A stretch of 64,000 nucleotides of DNA from CCMP332 sp040218795 (GCA_040218795.1 JAVJQT010000008.1:62001-126000), one strand, 5' to 3'; shown: positions 54,019-63,202, counted from the stretch's first letter. A program made the numbers and translations. Notes: generated by a model not told the origin, from the letters alone.

Positions 54019-54058
54019 TATATCATGTAATTTTATTATATATCATGTAATTTTATTA
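54019..54058. repeat. Perfect 20-bp tandem duplication
   Basis: TATATCATGTAATTTTATTA is present twice in a row (54019-54038 and 54039-54058). It sits in the 439-base, AT-rich region 53882-54320 between the divergent LamG and G8-like T9SS genes. In the rest of this region I see no gene, only AT-rich sequence and a weak inverted repeat (TCTTAC at 54257-54262 with GTAAGA at 54284-54289). Confidence 0.8.
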
Positions 54059-54320
54059 ATGGATAATCACATTTTTTTGCGATGAATATGAATGTGCAAC
54101 TTTGCATATAATTGCCTTCATCTGCTGTAAACTAAATTTTTGAATAAAAATTAAAGGGTTTTGATCTAATTGAATTTTAAAAAAGCAATCAATATGGATG
54201 TAAGTATTATGTCTTTATTTCTGTTTTGTTGATTTTAATGGGATTTTTAATGAACTTCTTACAACCTTTCACGAGCTTTGTCGTAAGATTGTATACAAAA
54301 AGCTAATAACCATTAATCAC

Positions 54321-55298
54321 TTGAAACACCATATAATCCTTTTGTTTTTGATAACGATATGTTTTTCGAATTCAAATGCCGTTATCTTCAGATCAGTAAG
54401 CTCCGGAGATTGGCTAAATGTAAATACCTGGAGTCAGGACGGTGTTACTCCGGCATCGCGAACACCTCAGGGTGGTGATACCATATTTATTGAAAGTGGT
54501 TTTAATGTTACTGTATCTTCAAATTTAGACTTTACCGCACAATTGCCGTTATATGTAGAAGTATATAGCATGCTCGAATTTATGGGTGGTGGCTCTAAAT
54601 TGAGAACTTCGGCAGGGTCAGGTGTTAAAGTTGTCACCGGTGGTTCGATAATTCCTTCCGGACCTGGTGGTGGTAGCAGTAAGACAATTGAAATAGGTGG
54701 AACAACCGTTTGGAAAGCCAGCGATGGGCCGATTTTAATTCCTACTGATTATGGCACAACACCTACAGCACCTTTACCTGTAAGCTGGGTAAAAGTGGAG
54801 GTTCAAAAATCTGAAGGGATTAACATCATTCAATGGATAACTGCAGATGAAGAATTTACTGCATACTTCGAAATAGAAAGAAGTAATGATCTTAGCTTCT
54901 GGACTTCAATTGCTCAGATCGATCCAAATGAAAGTGGCAATTATAACTATTTGGATAATTCATTCAAGAACGGGTTTAACTATTACCGTGTTAAGCATAT
55001 AGAAATCAATGGAACAGAAAACATTTCTACAATTGTAAATGTATTCAATGAAAAAAATCAAAAAACAAGTATTAGTTTATATCCAAATCCCTGTGTTTCG
55101 AATGTAAATATTTCGGGCTTAGAAGATGCCGAAGTTGAAGTTCGAATTATATCAATGAAAGGCGAATCGATTTCACCAAATAGTTTTCAGGGCATCGATG
55201 GCTTAACTTTAGATGTAAGAGACTTACAAAATGGACATTATGTTTTGATGATAACAGGAACCGGTGTTCAGGAATCCATACCATTTATCAAAAATTAA
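54321..55298 (+). CDS. Secreted protein with T9SS sorting domain
   Basis: A 325-residue exported protein starting at TTG 54321; there is no ATG before the signal peptide (MKHHIILLFLITICFSNSNA). The first domain (21-150) opens with FRSVSSGDWLNVNTWSQDG and GDTIFIESGFNVTVSS, resembling a G8-like or parallel beta domain common in Bacteroidota secretome proteins. Residues 155-235 (LPVSWVKVEVQKSEG ... YFEIERSNDLSFW ... NYYRVKHIE) match a fibronectin-like spacer that also occurs in the LamG protein. The end is a T9SS type A sorting domain (SLYPNPCVSNVNISG ... NGHYVLMITG). No active site is seen. Confidence 0.75.
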   Translation: MKHHIILLFLITICFSNSNAVIFRSVSSGDWLNVNTWSQDGVTPASRTPQGGDTIFIESGFNVTVSSNLDFTAQLPLYVEVYSMLEFMGGGSKLRTSAGSGVKVVTGGSIIPSGPGGGSSKTIEIGGTTVWKASDGPILIPTDYGTTPTAPLPVSWVKVEVQKSEGINIIQWITADEEFTAYFEIERSNDLSFWTSIAQIDPNESGNYNYLDNSFKNGFNYYRVKHIEINGTENISTIVNVFNEKNQKTSISLYPNPCVSNVNISGLEDAEVEVRIISMKGESISPNSFQGIDGLTLDVRDLQNGHYVLMITGTGVQESIPFIKN

Positions 55299-55401
55299 AT
55301 CCGCTTTGCATTAAATCTAATTGAGCACTTAATTAATTGCTCTGTTCTGACTATTTTCGCAGCCAATTTTAACAAAAAACAAATTTTCCTGTTTAGAGGC
55401 T

Positions 55402-57813
55402 ATGCGAAAGCTTAATTCATTTCTATTTTTTTCACTTTTCACATTGCAATTTCTTTTCGCCCAGGAAAAATTCACTTTGAGTGGAAATATTAAAGATGCA
55501 GCAAATGGTGAAGACCTTATCGGTGCTGCCGTTACTGTAAATGGAACATCAACCGGAGCAGTTACCAATTTTTACGGTTTTTATTCTTTAACGCTTAGGG
55601 AGGGAAGTTACACTATCAAGATATCTTATTTGGGATATGAAACAGTTAGTCGCCAGTTGGAACTCAATTCTGATCTTAAGCTCGATGTAGAAATGCAACA
55701 GGAAGAGGAACAACTTGAAGAGGTCGTTGTAACTGCTGAGCGCGAAGATGCCAACGTTACGAGTACAGAAATGAGTGTGAATAAACTTGATATTCGCACC
55801 ATAGAAAAAATGCCTGCACTTTTAGGAGAAGTCGATGTCATTAGAAGCATACAGTTGCTTCCGGGCGTTTCAACAGTTGGGGAAGGTGCCAGTGGATTCA
55901 ATGTAAGAGGAGGTAGTGTTGATCAAAATCTTATTCTGCTCGATGAAGCCCCTGTTTATAATTCTTCACATTTGTTTGGTTTCTTTTCGGTTTTTAACCC
56001 CGACGCAGTAAAGGATGTAAAATTGATTAAAGGGGGAATACCTGCTCAATACGGAGGGCGGCTTTCTTCGGTATTGGATATAAGAAACAAAGAGGGAAAT
56101 CTCAAACAGTTCGGAGCGACCGGAGGTGTCGGACTGATTTTTAGCCGTTTAACAGTGGAGGCCCCCATCGTAAAAGATAAGGCTTCTTTTATTATTGCCG
56201 GTAGAAGGTCCTACGCCGATGTACTTGCAAAACCCTTTCTGAACGAAGACATTTCTGACAGCCAGTTCTATTTCTATGATCTCTCTGCAAAAGTCAATTA
56301 CAAAATCAATGATAAAAACCGTGTATTTCTTTCGGGCTATTTTGGAAGAGATGTATTTAGTGCCGGTGAAGATTTTCGATTCAACTGGGGAAATGCAACC
56401 GGAACTTTAAGATGGAATCACATTTTTGACGATAAACTTTTCTTTAACCTTTCGCTTATCTATTCGGACTACGATTACGAACTCGGCTTCGGAAGTGGGC
56501 CAGATCAATTTAACTGGAACAGCCGATTATTCAATTACAGCATTAAGCCGGAATTCGACTGGTTTCTGAATAATAACAATCACATTACTTTCGGGGCACA
56601 AAGTATTTTATACGATTTTGAACCGGCTAATGCCGGCGGTATAAGTGAAGGAATCAACACAGATATCAGTCTTGACAATAAGTACGGTTTGGAAACAGCT
56701 TTATTTATTGCCAATGAACAAAAAGTAGGCTCAAGAATAGCTTTAAACTACGGATTAAGGTATTCATTGTTTGATTATATGGGCCCGGGTACGGCCTATG
56801 ATTTTGGATACATCGAGCCAAATGCCGGCAGTAAACCTGTAACAGGATCAGAGGAATATGGCCGATGGGAAACCATTCAGATCTATGACAATTTTGAACC
56901 CAGATTCTCAGTTCGATACGAATTAAATGCTTCAAGTTCTGTAAAAGCCAGTTATAACCGTATGGCGCAATATGTACAATTAGTATCCAATACCACTGCC
57001 TCTATTCCTTTAGATGTGTGGAATCCAAGTACCAATAATATTGAACCGGCAATTGCCGACCAATGGGCCCTTGGCTATTTTAAAAACTTTAAAGAAAATG
57101 CCTACGAAAGCTCAGTTGAGATATATTACAAGGAGAGTCAAAATTTATTGGAATTTATTGATAATGCCGACTTATTGATCAACCAGTTTCTCGAGGCTGA
57201 CTTACTTCCAGCCAGAGGAAGAGCCTACGGTGCGGAATTCTTTTTAAAGAAAAAATTAGGACGGATCAATGGTTGGCTGAGCTATACCTTGGCACGATCT
57301 GAAAGAAGGACTCAAGGGGTTAATAATTTTGAATGGTATCCATCGAGATTTGATCAAACACATAACATAAGCCTCGTTGGTTTTTACGATTTCTCCAAAC
57401 GCGTATCGGCTTCAGCTAACTTTACATATATTACCGGAACGCCTGCCACCTTTGCAACCAATGGTTATTACGTTCAGGGCTTCTATGTGCCCCATAATCC
57501 CCAGGGCAAAAGAAATAATTACAGAAACCCGGCCTATCACCGTCTGGATTTGTCATTGACTATAAATGGAAAAGAAGTAAAGAAAAATGGCAAAGAGAGA
57601 AAAAACCGGGACTATCTGGTTATTTCAATTTACAATGTTTATAACAGAGCCAATGCATTTAGTATTTTTCAGGAGCAATTTGATTTTGAAAGACGAAAAC
57701 TTCAAACCCAACCCGGCCAATTGCTGCCCGGCGAAACTTTTACGCCACAAGGGACTAAGTACTCCGTAATTGCCAGAATAATACCTTCCATTTCTTACAA
57801 TTTTGAATTTTAA
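55402..57813 (+). CDS. TonB-dependent outer membrane receptor with N-terminal carboxypeptidase-regulatory domain
   Basis: An 803-residue outer membrane protein. The signal peptide is about 1-20 (LFAQ), followed by a carboxypeptidase D regulatory-like domain (KFTLSGNIKDAANGEDLIGA, 22-105), a plug domain (LEEVVVTAERED at the TonB-box position, then FNVRGGSVDQNLILLDEAPVYN) and a 22-strand barrel ending in ISYNFEF with the final Phe expected for barrel insertion. It uses TonB energy to import a ligand. The DUF4249 lipoprotein gene 4 bases downstream is its usual partner in this phylum. The ligand cannot be told from the sequence. Confidence 0.92.
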   Translation: MRKLNSFLFFSLFTLQFLFAQEKFTLSGNIKDAANGEDLIGAAVTVNGTSTGAVTNFYGFYSLTLREGSYTIKISYLGYETVSRQLELNSDLKLDVEMQQEEEQLEEVVVTAEREDANVTSTEMSVNKLDIRTIEKMPALLGEVDVIRSIQLLPGVSTVGEGASGFNVRGGSVDQNLILLDEAPVYNSSHLFGFFSVFNPDAVKDVKLIKGGIPAQYGGRLSSVLDIRNKEGNLKQFGATGGVGLIFSRLTVEAPIVKDKASFIIAGRRSYADVLAKPFLNEDISDSQFYFYDLSAKVNYKINDKNRVFLSGYFGRDVFSAGEDFRFNWGNATGTLRWNHIFDDKLFFNLSLIYSDYDYELGFGSGPDQFNWNSRLFNYSIKPEFDWFLNNNNHITFGAQSILYDFEPANAGGISEGINTDISLDNKYGLETALFIANEQKVGSRIALNYGLRYSLFDYMGPGTAYDFGYIEPNAGSKPVTGSEEYGRWETIQIYDNFEPRFSVRYELNASSSVKASYNRMAQYVQLVSNTTASIPLDVWNPSTNNIEPAIADQWALGYFKNFKENAYESSVEIYYKESQNLLEFIDNADLLINQFLEADLLPARGRAYGAEFFLKKKLGRINGWLSYTLARSERRTQGVNNFEWYPSRFDQTHNISLVGFYDFSKRVSASANFTYITGTPATFATNGYYVQGFYVPHNPQGKRNNYRNPAYHRLDLSLTINGKEVKKNGKERKNRDYLVISIYNVYNRANAFSIFQEQFDFERRKLQTQPGQLLPGETFTPQGTKYSVIARIIPSISYNFEF

Positions 57814-57817
57814 AAGA

Positions 57818-58753
57818 ATGAAGCATTTATTTTACATACTTATTGCAATTGCTTTATTATCAACAGCTTGTGAAGATCCATATGATATTGATATTGAAAA
57901 AGGCGAAAGTCAATTGGTTGTCGATGCATTTATAAATAATGATGCTGCCATTAAAGAAATTATACTTACAGAAACGGTGGACTTCTTTGATGCCAATCAA
58001 CCTCCTGCAGTTAGAAATGCAGAAGTGGCTATATTTAATTTGAATTCCGGGCTCGTATATAATTTTACTGAAAATCAGACAAAACCAGGCCATTACCAGT
58101 GGTCGGATAGTACGCTTCCTATTCTAAACAGAATTGGCGATGTAGGTGATACGCTTAATTTAGCAATAGTTAATGGAACAGACACCTTTATATCAGCCTC
58201 TGTTTTAAAACGCACTACAGCGATAGATTCTGTGATTTTTGTTTTCGAAGAAGGTAATTCATTTACTGACGAAGGCTATTATGCGGAATTGAAAGCGAGC
58301 GACCTTCCCGGAACGGGAGATATTTACTGGATCAGATCCTGGGTAAATGGAATTTACCTGAGCAAGGCCGTAGAGATCAATGTAGCTTATGATGCTTCTT
58401 TTACGCCCGGTGCCTCTTCCGATGGAATCCCTTTTATATTACCAATTAGAACAGGGATTAACCCAATTAACGATGATGAGGATGAGGAAAGAAGCGATCC
58501 TGATCAATACGTGCCCGAAACACCATATGAAATAGGCGACTCAATTTATGTGGAAATCTGGTCCATTAACGAATCCACTATTTTCTTTTTACAACAAATC
58601 CAGGCAGAAGTAAACAATGGTGGATTATTTGCAACACCACCAACCAATGTTCGAACAAATATTTTTAATATCAATCCAAACTCAGAAAAAGCAGCCGTGG
58701 GGCATTTTTGTGTTTCCGAGGTAAGCTCCGGAGGAGCCAAATTAAACCCTTAA
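57818..58753 (+). CDS. DUF4249 lipoprotein, partner of the TonB receptor
   Basis: A 311-residue lipoprotein. MKHLFYILIAIALLSTAC ends in lipobox STAC; the ATG at 57818 is preferred over a TTG at 57803 inside the previous gene. The mature part opens EDPYDIDIEKGESQLVVDAFI, typical for DUF4249, with several Ig-like strands after it. Such proteins are found next to TonB receptors and probably cap them at the surface, like SusD with SusC, although they are not homologous. Its stop overlaps that of the convergent sugar dehydrogenase gene. Confidence 0.85.
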   Translation: MKHLFYILIAIALLSTACEDPYDIDIEKGESQLVVDAFINNDAAIKEIILTETVDFFDANQPPAVRNAEVAIFNLNSGLVYNFTENQTKPGHYQWSDSTLPILNRIGDVGDTLNLAIVNGTDTFISASVLKRTTAIDSVIFVFEEGNSFTDEGYYAELKASDLPGTGDIYWIRSWVNGIYLSKAVEINVAYDASFTPGASSDGIPFILPIRTGINPINDDEDEERSDPDQYVPETPYEIGDSIYVEIWSINESTIFFLQQIQAEVNNGGLFATPPTNVRTNIFNINPNSEKAAVGHFCVSEVSSGGAKLNP

Positions 58754-59907
58754 TTTTCATGGCTTATACGATAAATAACACCTGCTTTATCATCAGAAAC
58801 GAGCAAAGCACCATCGGGCATAACCAATACATCTACCGGCCTTCCCCATGCTGTTCCATCTTCCTGCAACCAACCACTGGCAAAGTCACTATAGCCAAGT
58901 GATCTATCTCCGTCCAGGCTAACCATAGTAATTCTATATCCAATCGGCGTCGATCTGTTCCACGAACCGTGCTCTGCAATTAGAATTTGGTTTTTATAAG
59001 CTTCGGGAAACATAGTACCGGTGTAAAATTTAAGACCTAAGGGGGCAACATGCGGGCCCAGATTCTGAACTGGTTTAACAAAATCCGAACAGGTAAATTT
59101 ATGTCCGAATTCCGGGTCAGAAATATTACCTCCATGACAATAGGGATACCCAAAATGCAAACCTTTGCGTGCTGCGTGATTCAGTTCGCAGGGAGGCTCA
59201 TCATCACCAAGCCAGTCGCGGCCATTATCGGTAAACCACAGTTCTTTGGTTTCTGGATGCCAGGTAAAGCCTACCGTATTTCTTATGCCTTCTGCGTAAA
59301 CTTCGGGTTTTGGATTATTGACATCGATCCTTGTTATTGAGGCATAAATAGGATTTTCACTTTCACAAATATTGCATGGCGCACCCACGGGAATATACAA
59401 TAAACCATCCGGGCCAAATGCAATGTATTTCCAGCCATGGTGCCCCTCCGTAGGATAATCAGCAAAAACCAATTCCGGCTTTCCGGGATTGGACAAATTG
59501 TTTTCAATGTCTTTAAACCTCCAGATTTTGCTTATTTCAGCGAAATACAAATCTCCATCTTTAAATGCTACACCATTGGGAGAGTTCAGTCCGCTTTTTA
59601 AAACATATACTTTCTCGGCATAATTATCCCCGTCCTCATCACGAACAGCGTAAACTGCCGAACTTTGACGGTTCCCGACAAAAACGGTTCCTTTAGGACC
59701 CAAAGCCAAACTCCTGGCATTATCCACTTTTGCGTAAATGTCTATTTTAAACCCCGGCGGAAGCGATATGTCCTCCAATGGCAAATCAGGTTTGTTTATT
59801 TCGGTAATAATCGAGGCATCATTATCTTTGGCCGAGTCATTACTAGAACAAGCACTTGCATTCGAAATGATAAATGAGAAACACAGAATAATTATTAAAT
59901 TTTTCAT
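58750..59907 (-). CDS. PQQ-dependent sugar (sorbosone/glucose) dehydrogenase-like lipoprotein
   Basis: A 385-residue protein with signal MKNLIIILCFSFIISNASAC, so a lipoprotein. The rest fits the six-bladed propeller of soluble glucose/sorbosone dehydrogenases: LPPGFKIDIYAKVDNARSLALGPKGTVFVGNR, GLNSPNGVAF, HHGWKYIAFGPDGLLYIPVGAPCN, GIRNTVGFTWHPETKELWFTDNGRDW, then IAEHGSWNRS and GRPVDVLVMPDGALLVSDD. The DNGRDWLGDD segment and His residues are placed as expected for PQQ and Ca binding. No PQQ synthesis genes are in the window, so the cofactor may be scavenged. Confidence 0.85.
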   Translation of the reverse strand: MKNLIIILCFSFIISNASACSSNDSAKDNDASIITEINKPDLPLEDISLPPGFKIDIYAKVDNARSLALGPKGTVFVGNRQSSAVYAVRDEDGDNYAEKVYVLKSGLNSPNGVAFKDGDLYFAEISKIWRFKDIENNLSNPGKPELVFADYPTEGHHGWKYIAFGPDGLLYIPVGAPCNICESENPIYASITRIDVNNPKPEVYAEGIRNTVGFTWHPETKELWFTDNGRDWLGDDEPPCELNHAARKGLHFGYPYCHGGNISDPEFGHKFTCSDFVKPVQNLGPHVAPLGLKFYTGTMFPEAYKNQILIAEHGSWNRSTPIGYRITMVSLDGDRSLGYSDFASGWLQEDGTAWGRPVDVLVMPDGALLVSDDKAGVIYRISHEN

Positions 59908-59977
59908 TTTAATCAGCTTCAGTAAATAAATTCAAAAAATAAGTTCAAAAATTAGATCGCATCAAAATCTCAGTCTA

Positions 59978-62116
59978 ATGTTCAAACAAAAAATAAGCCT
60001 ATTCGTCTCAATCCTTTTCATAGTCAATTTGTCCTATGCAGATGAAGGATTATGGATACCTAAATTAATAAAAGATCAGGAAGGTAAAATGAAATCAATG
60101 GGAATGGCCATTAGTGCGGAAGAGATTTACTCGGAAAATTCAGCCAGTCTGAAAGATGCTGTTTTGCATTTTGGTGGCGGTTGCACCGCAGAAATAATAT
60201 CGGATCAGGGTCTTATTCTCACCAATCATCACTGTGGATATAGTAGAATACAAAGCCACAGTTCTTTGGAAAATAATTATTTAAAAAATGGATTCTGGGC
60301 CGAAAACATGGATGCCGAATTGCCCAATCCCGGTCTTACGGTGACTAGGATCGTAAGTATGAAAAATGTAACCTCGGAAGTTTTAGCAGGGCTCGATAAA
60401 AAAATGAGCGATGAACAGTATGCGGAGAAAATAGAAACGAATATCGAAGCAATTGGAAAAAATGCAACTGAAGGCACACATTATGACTTTCAGATCAGGC
60501 CTTTTTATGAAGGCAATCAATTCTATTTAATAATTAAAGAAGTTTTTAAAGACGTGCGTCTTGTTGGAGCTCCTCCTTCCTCTATTGGGAAATACGGTTT
60601 TGACTCCGATAATTGGGTCTGGCCAAGGCATACGGGTGATTTTTCCATTTTTAGAGTCTATGCCAATAAAGACAATAAACCCGCAGATTATTCCAAAGAC
60701 AATGTGCCATATAAACCTATTCGCTCACTTGTAATTTCAACACAGGGCATAAAACCAGGGGATTTTACAATGGTTTATGGTTTCCCGGGAACCACTTATA
60801 GTTATCTCTATTCCAAAAAACTCGATTTAATTATCAACAAAGCTTTGCCACTGGCCATAGAAATGCGCGAAAACAACCTTTCAATAATCGATAAAGCCAT
60901 GCGCAATTCGGAGGAAATCGCCATACAATATGCGGCTAAGCAAAGTAGAATTAGTAATGCCTGGAAAAAATGGATCGGTCAAACCAAAGGCTTGAATAGG
61001 TTTAATGCAATTGAAAAGAAAATAGAACTCGAGAACAGATTTTCGAACGCAGTTCAAAAAGATAAAAAGCTAAAAAAATTGTATTCGGAAATTTATAGTG
61101 ATTTAGATCGGGAACTGGAATCCTATGAAAAATACTATCTCGCCTATACTCTTTGGAAAGAATTGGTCTATTACGGGCCGGAATTGATTCGTTTTGTCAA
61201 TGGATTGGAAAGAAATGTAAATAGTGAAGATTCGCTGGATATAAAAAAGGCCAGTCTCAATAAAAGAATTGAAAATTTTTACAAGAACTACAATCCGGAT
61301 ATTGATCAGGCCCTTCTCGAAAAATCTTCAGAATTGTTTTTTACCAAAGTCGAGCCGTCGCTTTTAAATCAGGACTTAAAAACGATTTTGGAAAAGCATC
61401 AATATAATTATTCAGCAATGGCAAAGAATATTTTTAATGCCTCAATTTTTACCGACGAAAAAAGGATAAAAGAATGGGCCGATAAGTATGAAGGTGGGCG
61501 GGAAATGCTATCCAAAGATTTGGCATATTTGCTGGTTAAGGCCATTTACGACTTTTATCTTGAAAACATTGAAGAAGAATTTCGGGCTGCCGGAAATAGA
61601 ATTGATGAAATTGAAAAGCTGTACATGGAAGCTCAAATGAAAGTTCTTCCAGAAGAGAAAAACTATTATCCCAATGCAAATAGTACACTAAGGGTGTCTT
61701 ATGGTCAGGTTAATGGATATGAACCTATGGATGCGGTCGTTTATCAATTTCAAACAACCGCAGATGGCATAATGGAAAAATACATTCCGGAGAGCTATGA
61801 ATATGATTTGCCTGAGAAGTTGAGAACACTAATCCAAAATCAAGATTTTGGTAACTATGCAGATAAAGGGAATTTGCCGGTGTGCTTTATTGCCAGCAAT
61901 CACACTTCAGGTGGTAATTCGGGTAGTCCTGTTTTTAATGCAAATGGAGAACTAATCGGTATCAATTTTGATCGCACCTGGGAAAGCACCATGAGCGATA
62001 TGATGTTCAATCCGGAAATCTGTCGCAACATCAGCGTTGATATGCGCTATATACTTTTTATCATCGATAAATTTGCCGGTGCGCAGCGATTAATAGACGA
62101 GATGAGAATAAATTAA
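59978..62116 (+). CDS. S46-family dipeptidyl peptidase, DPP11-like (acidic P1)
   Basis: A 712-residue periplasmic serine exopeptidase that frees dipeptides from peptide N-termini. The signal peptide is MFKQKISLFVSILFIVNLSYA. The catalytic triad is readable: TNHHCG with the His, a middle-region Asp (SDNWVWPRHTGDFS segment) and the Ser in GGNSGSPVF. Eighteen residues after this Ser is Arg (GINFDRTWEST). In the family, Arg here (Arg673 of the Porphyromonas enzyme) gives preference for Asp/Glu at P1, as in DPP11, while DPP7 has Gly. The call DPP11-like therefore rests on that residue. Confidence 0.9.
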   Translation: MFKQKISLFVSILFIVNLSYADEGLWIPKLIKDQEGKMKSMGMAISAEEIYSENSASLKDAVLHFGGGCTAEIISDQGLILTNHHCGYSRIQSHSSLENNYLKNGFWAENMDAELPNPGLTVTRIVSMKNVTSEVLAGLDKKMSDEQYAEKIETNIEAIGKNATEGTHYDFQIRPFYEGNQFYLIIKEVFKDVRLVGAPPSSIGKYGFDSDNWVWPRHTGDFSIFRVYANKDNKPADYSKDNVPYKPIRSLVISTQGIKPGDFTMVYGFPGTTYSYLYSKKLDLIINKALPLAIEMRENNLSIIDKAMRNSEEIAIQYAAKQSRISNAWKKWIGQTKGLNRFNAIEKKIELENRFSNAVQKDKKLKKLYSEIYSDLDRELESYEKYYLAYTLWKELVYYGPELIRFVNGLERNVNSEDSLDIKKASLNKRIENFYKNYNPDIDQALLEKSSELFFTKVEPSLLNQDLKTILEKHQYNYSAMAKNIFNASIFTDEKRIKEWADKYEGGREMLSKDLAYLLVKAIYDFYLENIEEEFRAAGNRIDEIEKLYMEAQMKVLPEEKNYYPNANSTLRVSYGQVNGYEPMDAVVYQFQTTADGIMEKYIPESYEYDLPEKLRTLIQNQDFGNYADKGNLPVCFIASNHTSGGNSGSPVFNANGELIGINFDRTWESTMSDMMFNPEICRNISVDMRYILFIIDKFAGAQRLIDEMRIN

Positions 62117-62122
62117 GTTGAG

Positions 62123-62192
62123 ATTCCGGTGACAAGCACTGGAATGACGAATCTAAGGAGACATCATTCCAAGACTTGTTCTTGGCATCTCC
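62123..62192. repeat. Two adjacent inverted repeats in a convergent gene gap (REP-like or terminator)
   Basis: First hairpin: ATTCCGGTG (62123-62131) with CACTGGAAT (62137-62145), one G-U pair, 5-base loop. Second: outer arms GGAGA (62157-62161) and TCTCC (62188-62192) enclose CCAAGA (62169-62174) and TCTTGG (62180-62185). There is no T tract. They lie between the convergent S46 and VOC genes. Confidence 0.55.
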
Positions 62193-62199
62193 ATATTGT

Positions 62200-62655
62200 T
62201 CATTGACTCCAATTCTGTATCTCAATAATATTCCCCTCAGGATCTTTAGTATAAACTGCTTTCAACATCCCTTTGCCTTTTACTTCCGCTTCCACGATCT
62301 TGCCATACATAGTTCCGCCATGATCTAAAAGTTTTTGTAAAACAGAATCCACGTTTTCAACATGGAAAGCAATATGACTAAAGCCTAAATCATTAATTTG
62401 AATTTGGTGATCCTCTCCTTTTTTATTGTATTCAAATATTTCCAGTGTAGGTCCATTTTCAAAACCGGGAAGTTGTAGATGAACACCCTGTAAATGCACA
62501 TCTTCCAGGGCACACATCTTATCAATCCACTGCTCCTTTATATCCCGCTCGGGATAAGTTGGCTTGCAGTCAAATACCTCGATATAAAACTTGGCCAATT
62601 TCCTCCAGTCCCTCGCAATAAGATTTGTATGACTAAAAGTGATTGAATTTTCCAT
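62200..62655 (-). CDS. VOC-family (glyoxalase/dioxygenase fold) protein
   Basis: A 151-residue protein with two beta-alpha-beta-beta-beta units. SFTHTN-like ITFSHTNLIARDWRKLAKFY starts the first and GFSHIAFHVENVDSVLQKLLDHGG the second; DPEGNIIEIQNW is the usual last metal-ligand strand (Glu). The family includes glyoxalases, dioxygenases and resistance proteins, so the reaction is not assigned. The ATG at 62655 (MENSITF) is used; an upstream in-frame ATG at 62718 would overlap the methyltransferase gene and encode a repeat-derived leader. It starts 1 base after the methyltransferase stop, so the two are likely co-transcribed. Confidence 0.8.
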   Translation of the reverse strand: MENSITFSHTNLIARDWRKLAKFYIEVFDCKPTYPERDIKEQWIDKMCALEDVHLQGVHLQLPGFENGPTLEIFEYNKKGEDHQIQINDLGFSHIAFHVENVDSVLQKLLDHGGTMYGKIVEAEVKGKGMLKAVYTKDPEGNIIEIQNWSQ

Positions 62656-62656
62656 T

Positions 62657-63202
62657 TTACAATTTTGAATCTTGAATCTTGAATTTTTTAAGAAACTCCC
62701 AAAGCACGACGCCTGCACAAACGGAGATATTCAAGGAATGCTTGGTTCCAAACTGAGGTATCTCCAAACTTAAATCCAGTTCAGGTAAAATTTCATCACT
62801 AAGGCCAAAAGCTTCATTGCCAAATATCAGTGCAAATTTCTTTTTATTGTCGATTGTAAATGAATTTAAATCCACGCTTTCATTGGTTTGTTCTATTCCA
62901 ATAATTTTGAAATTATCCTTTTTCAAAGCTTTAATCGCTTCTAAGATACTTTCATGGTATTCCCAGTCTACCGATTTATCCGCACCCAAAGCTGTTTTAT
63001 TTATGTCCCTGTGCGGTGGCTTTGCAGTTATTCCACAAAGTAGAATTTTATCCACCCTGAATGCATCTGATGTTCTGAAAACAGAGCCCACATTGTTCAT
63101 ACTTCGGATATTATCCAGCACAACAATTACAGGAATCTTTTCTGAATTTTTAAATTCATCAATACTAATTCGATTGAGTTCGGGCATTTCTAACTTTCGC
63201 AT
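62657..63202 (-). CDS. TrmH/SpoU-family RNA 2'-O-methyltransferase
   Basis: A 181-residue SPOUT (knotted) methyltransferase that uses S-adenosylmethionine. Motif 1 is VIVVLDNIRSMNNVGSVFRT, motif 2 is IFGNEAFGLS and motif 3 is LNISVCAGVVLWE. The short form without an N-terminal RNA-binding domain acts on tRNA or rRNA; the site cannot be told. The ATG at 63202 (MRKLEMPELNRIS) is preferred over one at 63280, which would run into the divergent mutS gene. The last codons (KKFKIQDSKL) are encoded by a TTGAATC heptamer repeat, so the natural end may have been altered. Confidence 0.9.
   Translation of the reverse strand: MRKLEMPELNRISIDEFKNSEKIPVIVVLDNIRSMNNVGSVFRTSDAFRVDKILLCGITAKPPHRDINKTALGADKSVDWEYHESILEAIKALKKDNFKIIGIEQTNESVDLNSFTIDNKKKFALIFGNEAFGLSDEILPELDLSLEIPQFGTKHSLNISVCAGVVLWEFLKKFKIQDSKL
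62665..62685. repeat. TTGAATC tandem heptamer (three copies)
   Basis: TTGAATC, TTGAATC, TTGAATT run from 62665 to 62685, inside the last codons of the methyltransferase gene and just upstream of the VOC start codon. Such spacer-like repeats are common between Bacteroidota genes. Confidence 0.65.

Noticed and set aside
62656..62718. N-terminal extension of the VOC protein from the ATG at 62718
   Set aside because: The extra 21 codons lie within the methyltransferase gene and its heptamer repeat; the conserved fold starts at MENSITF.
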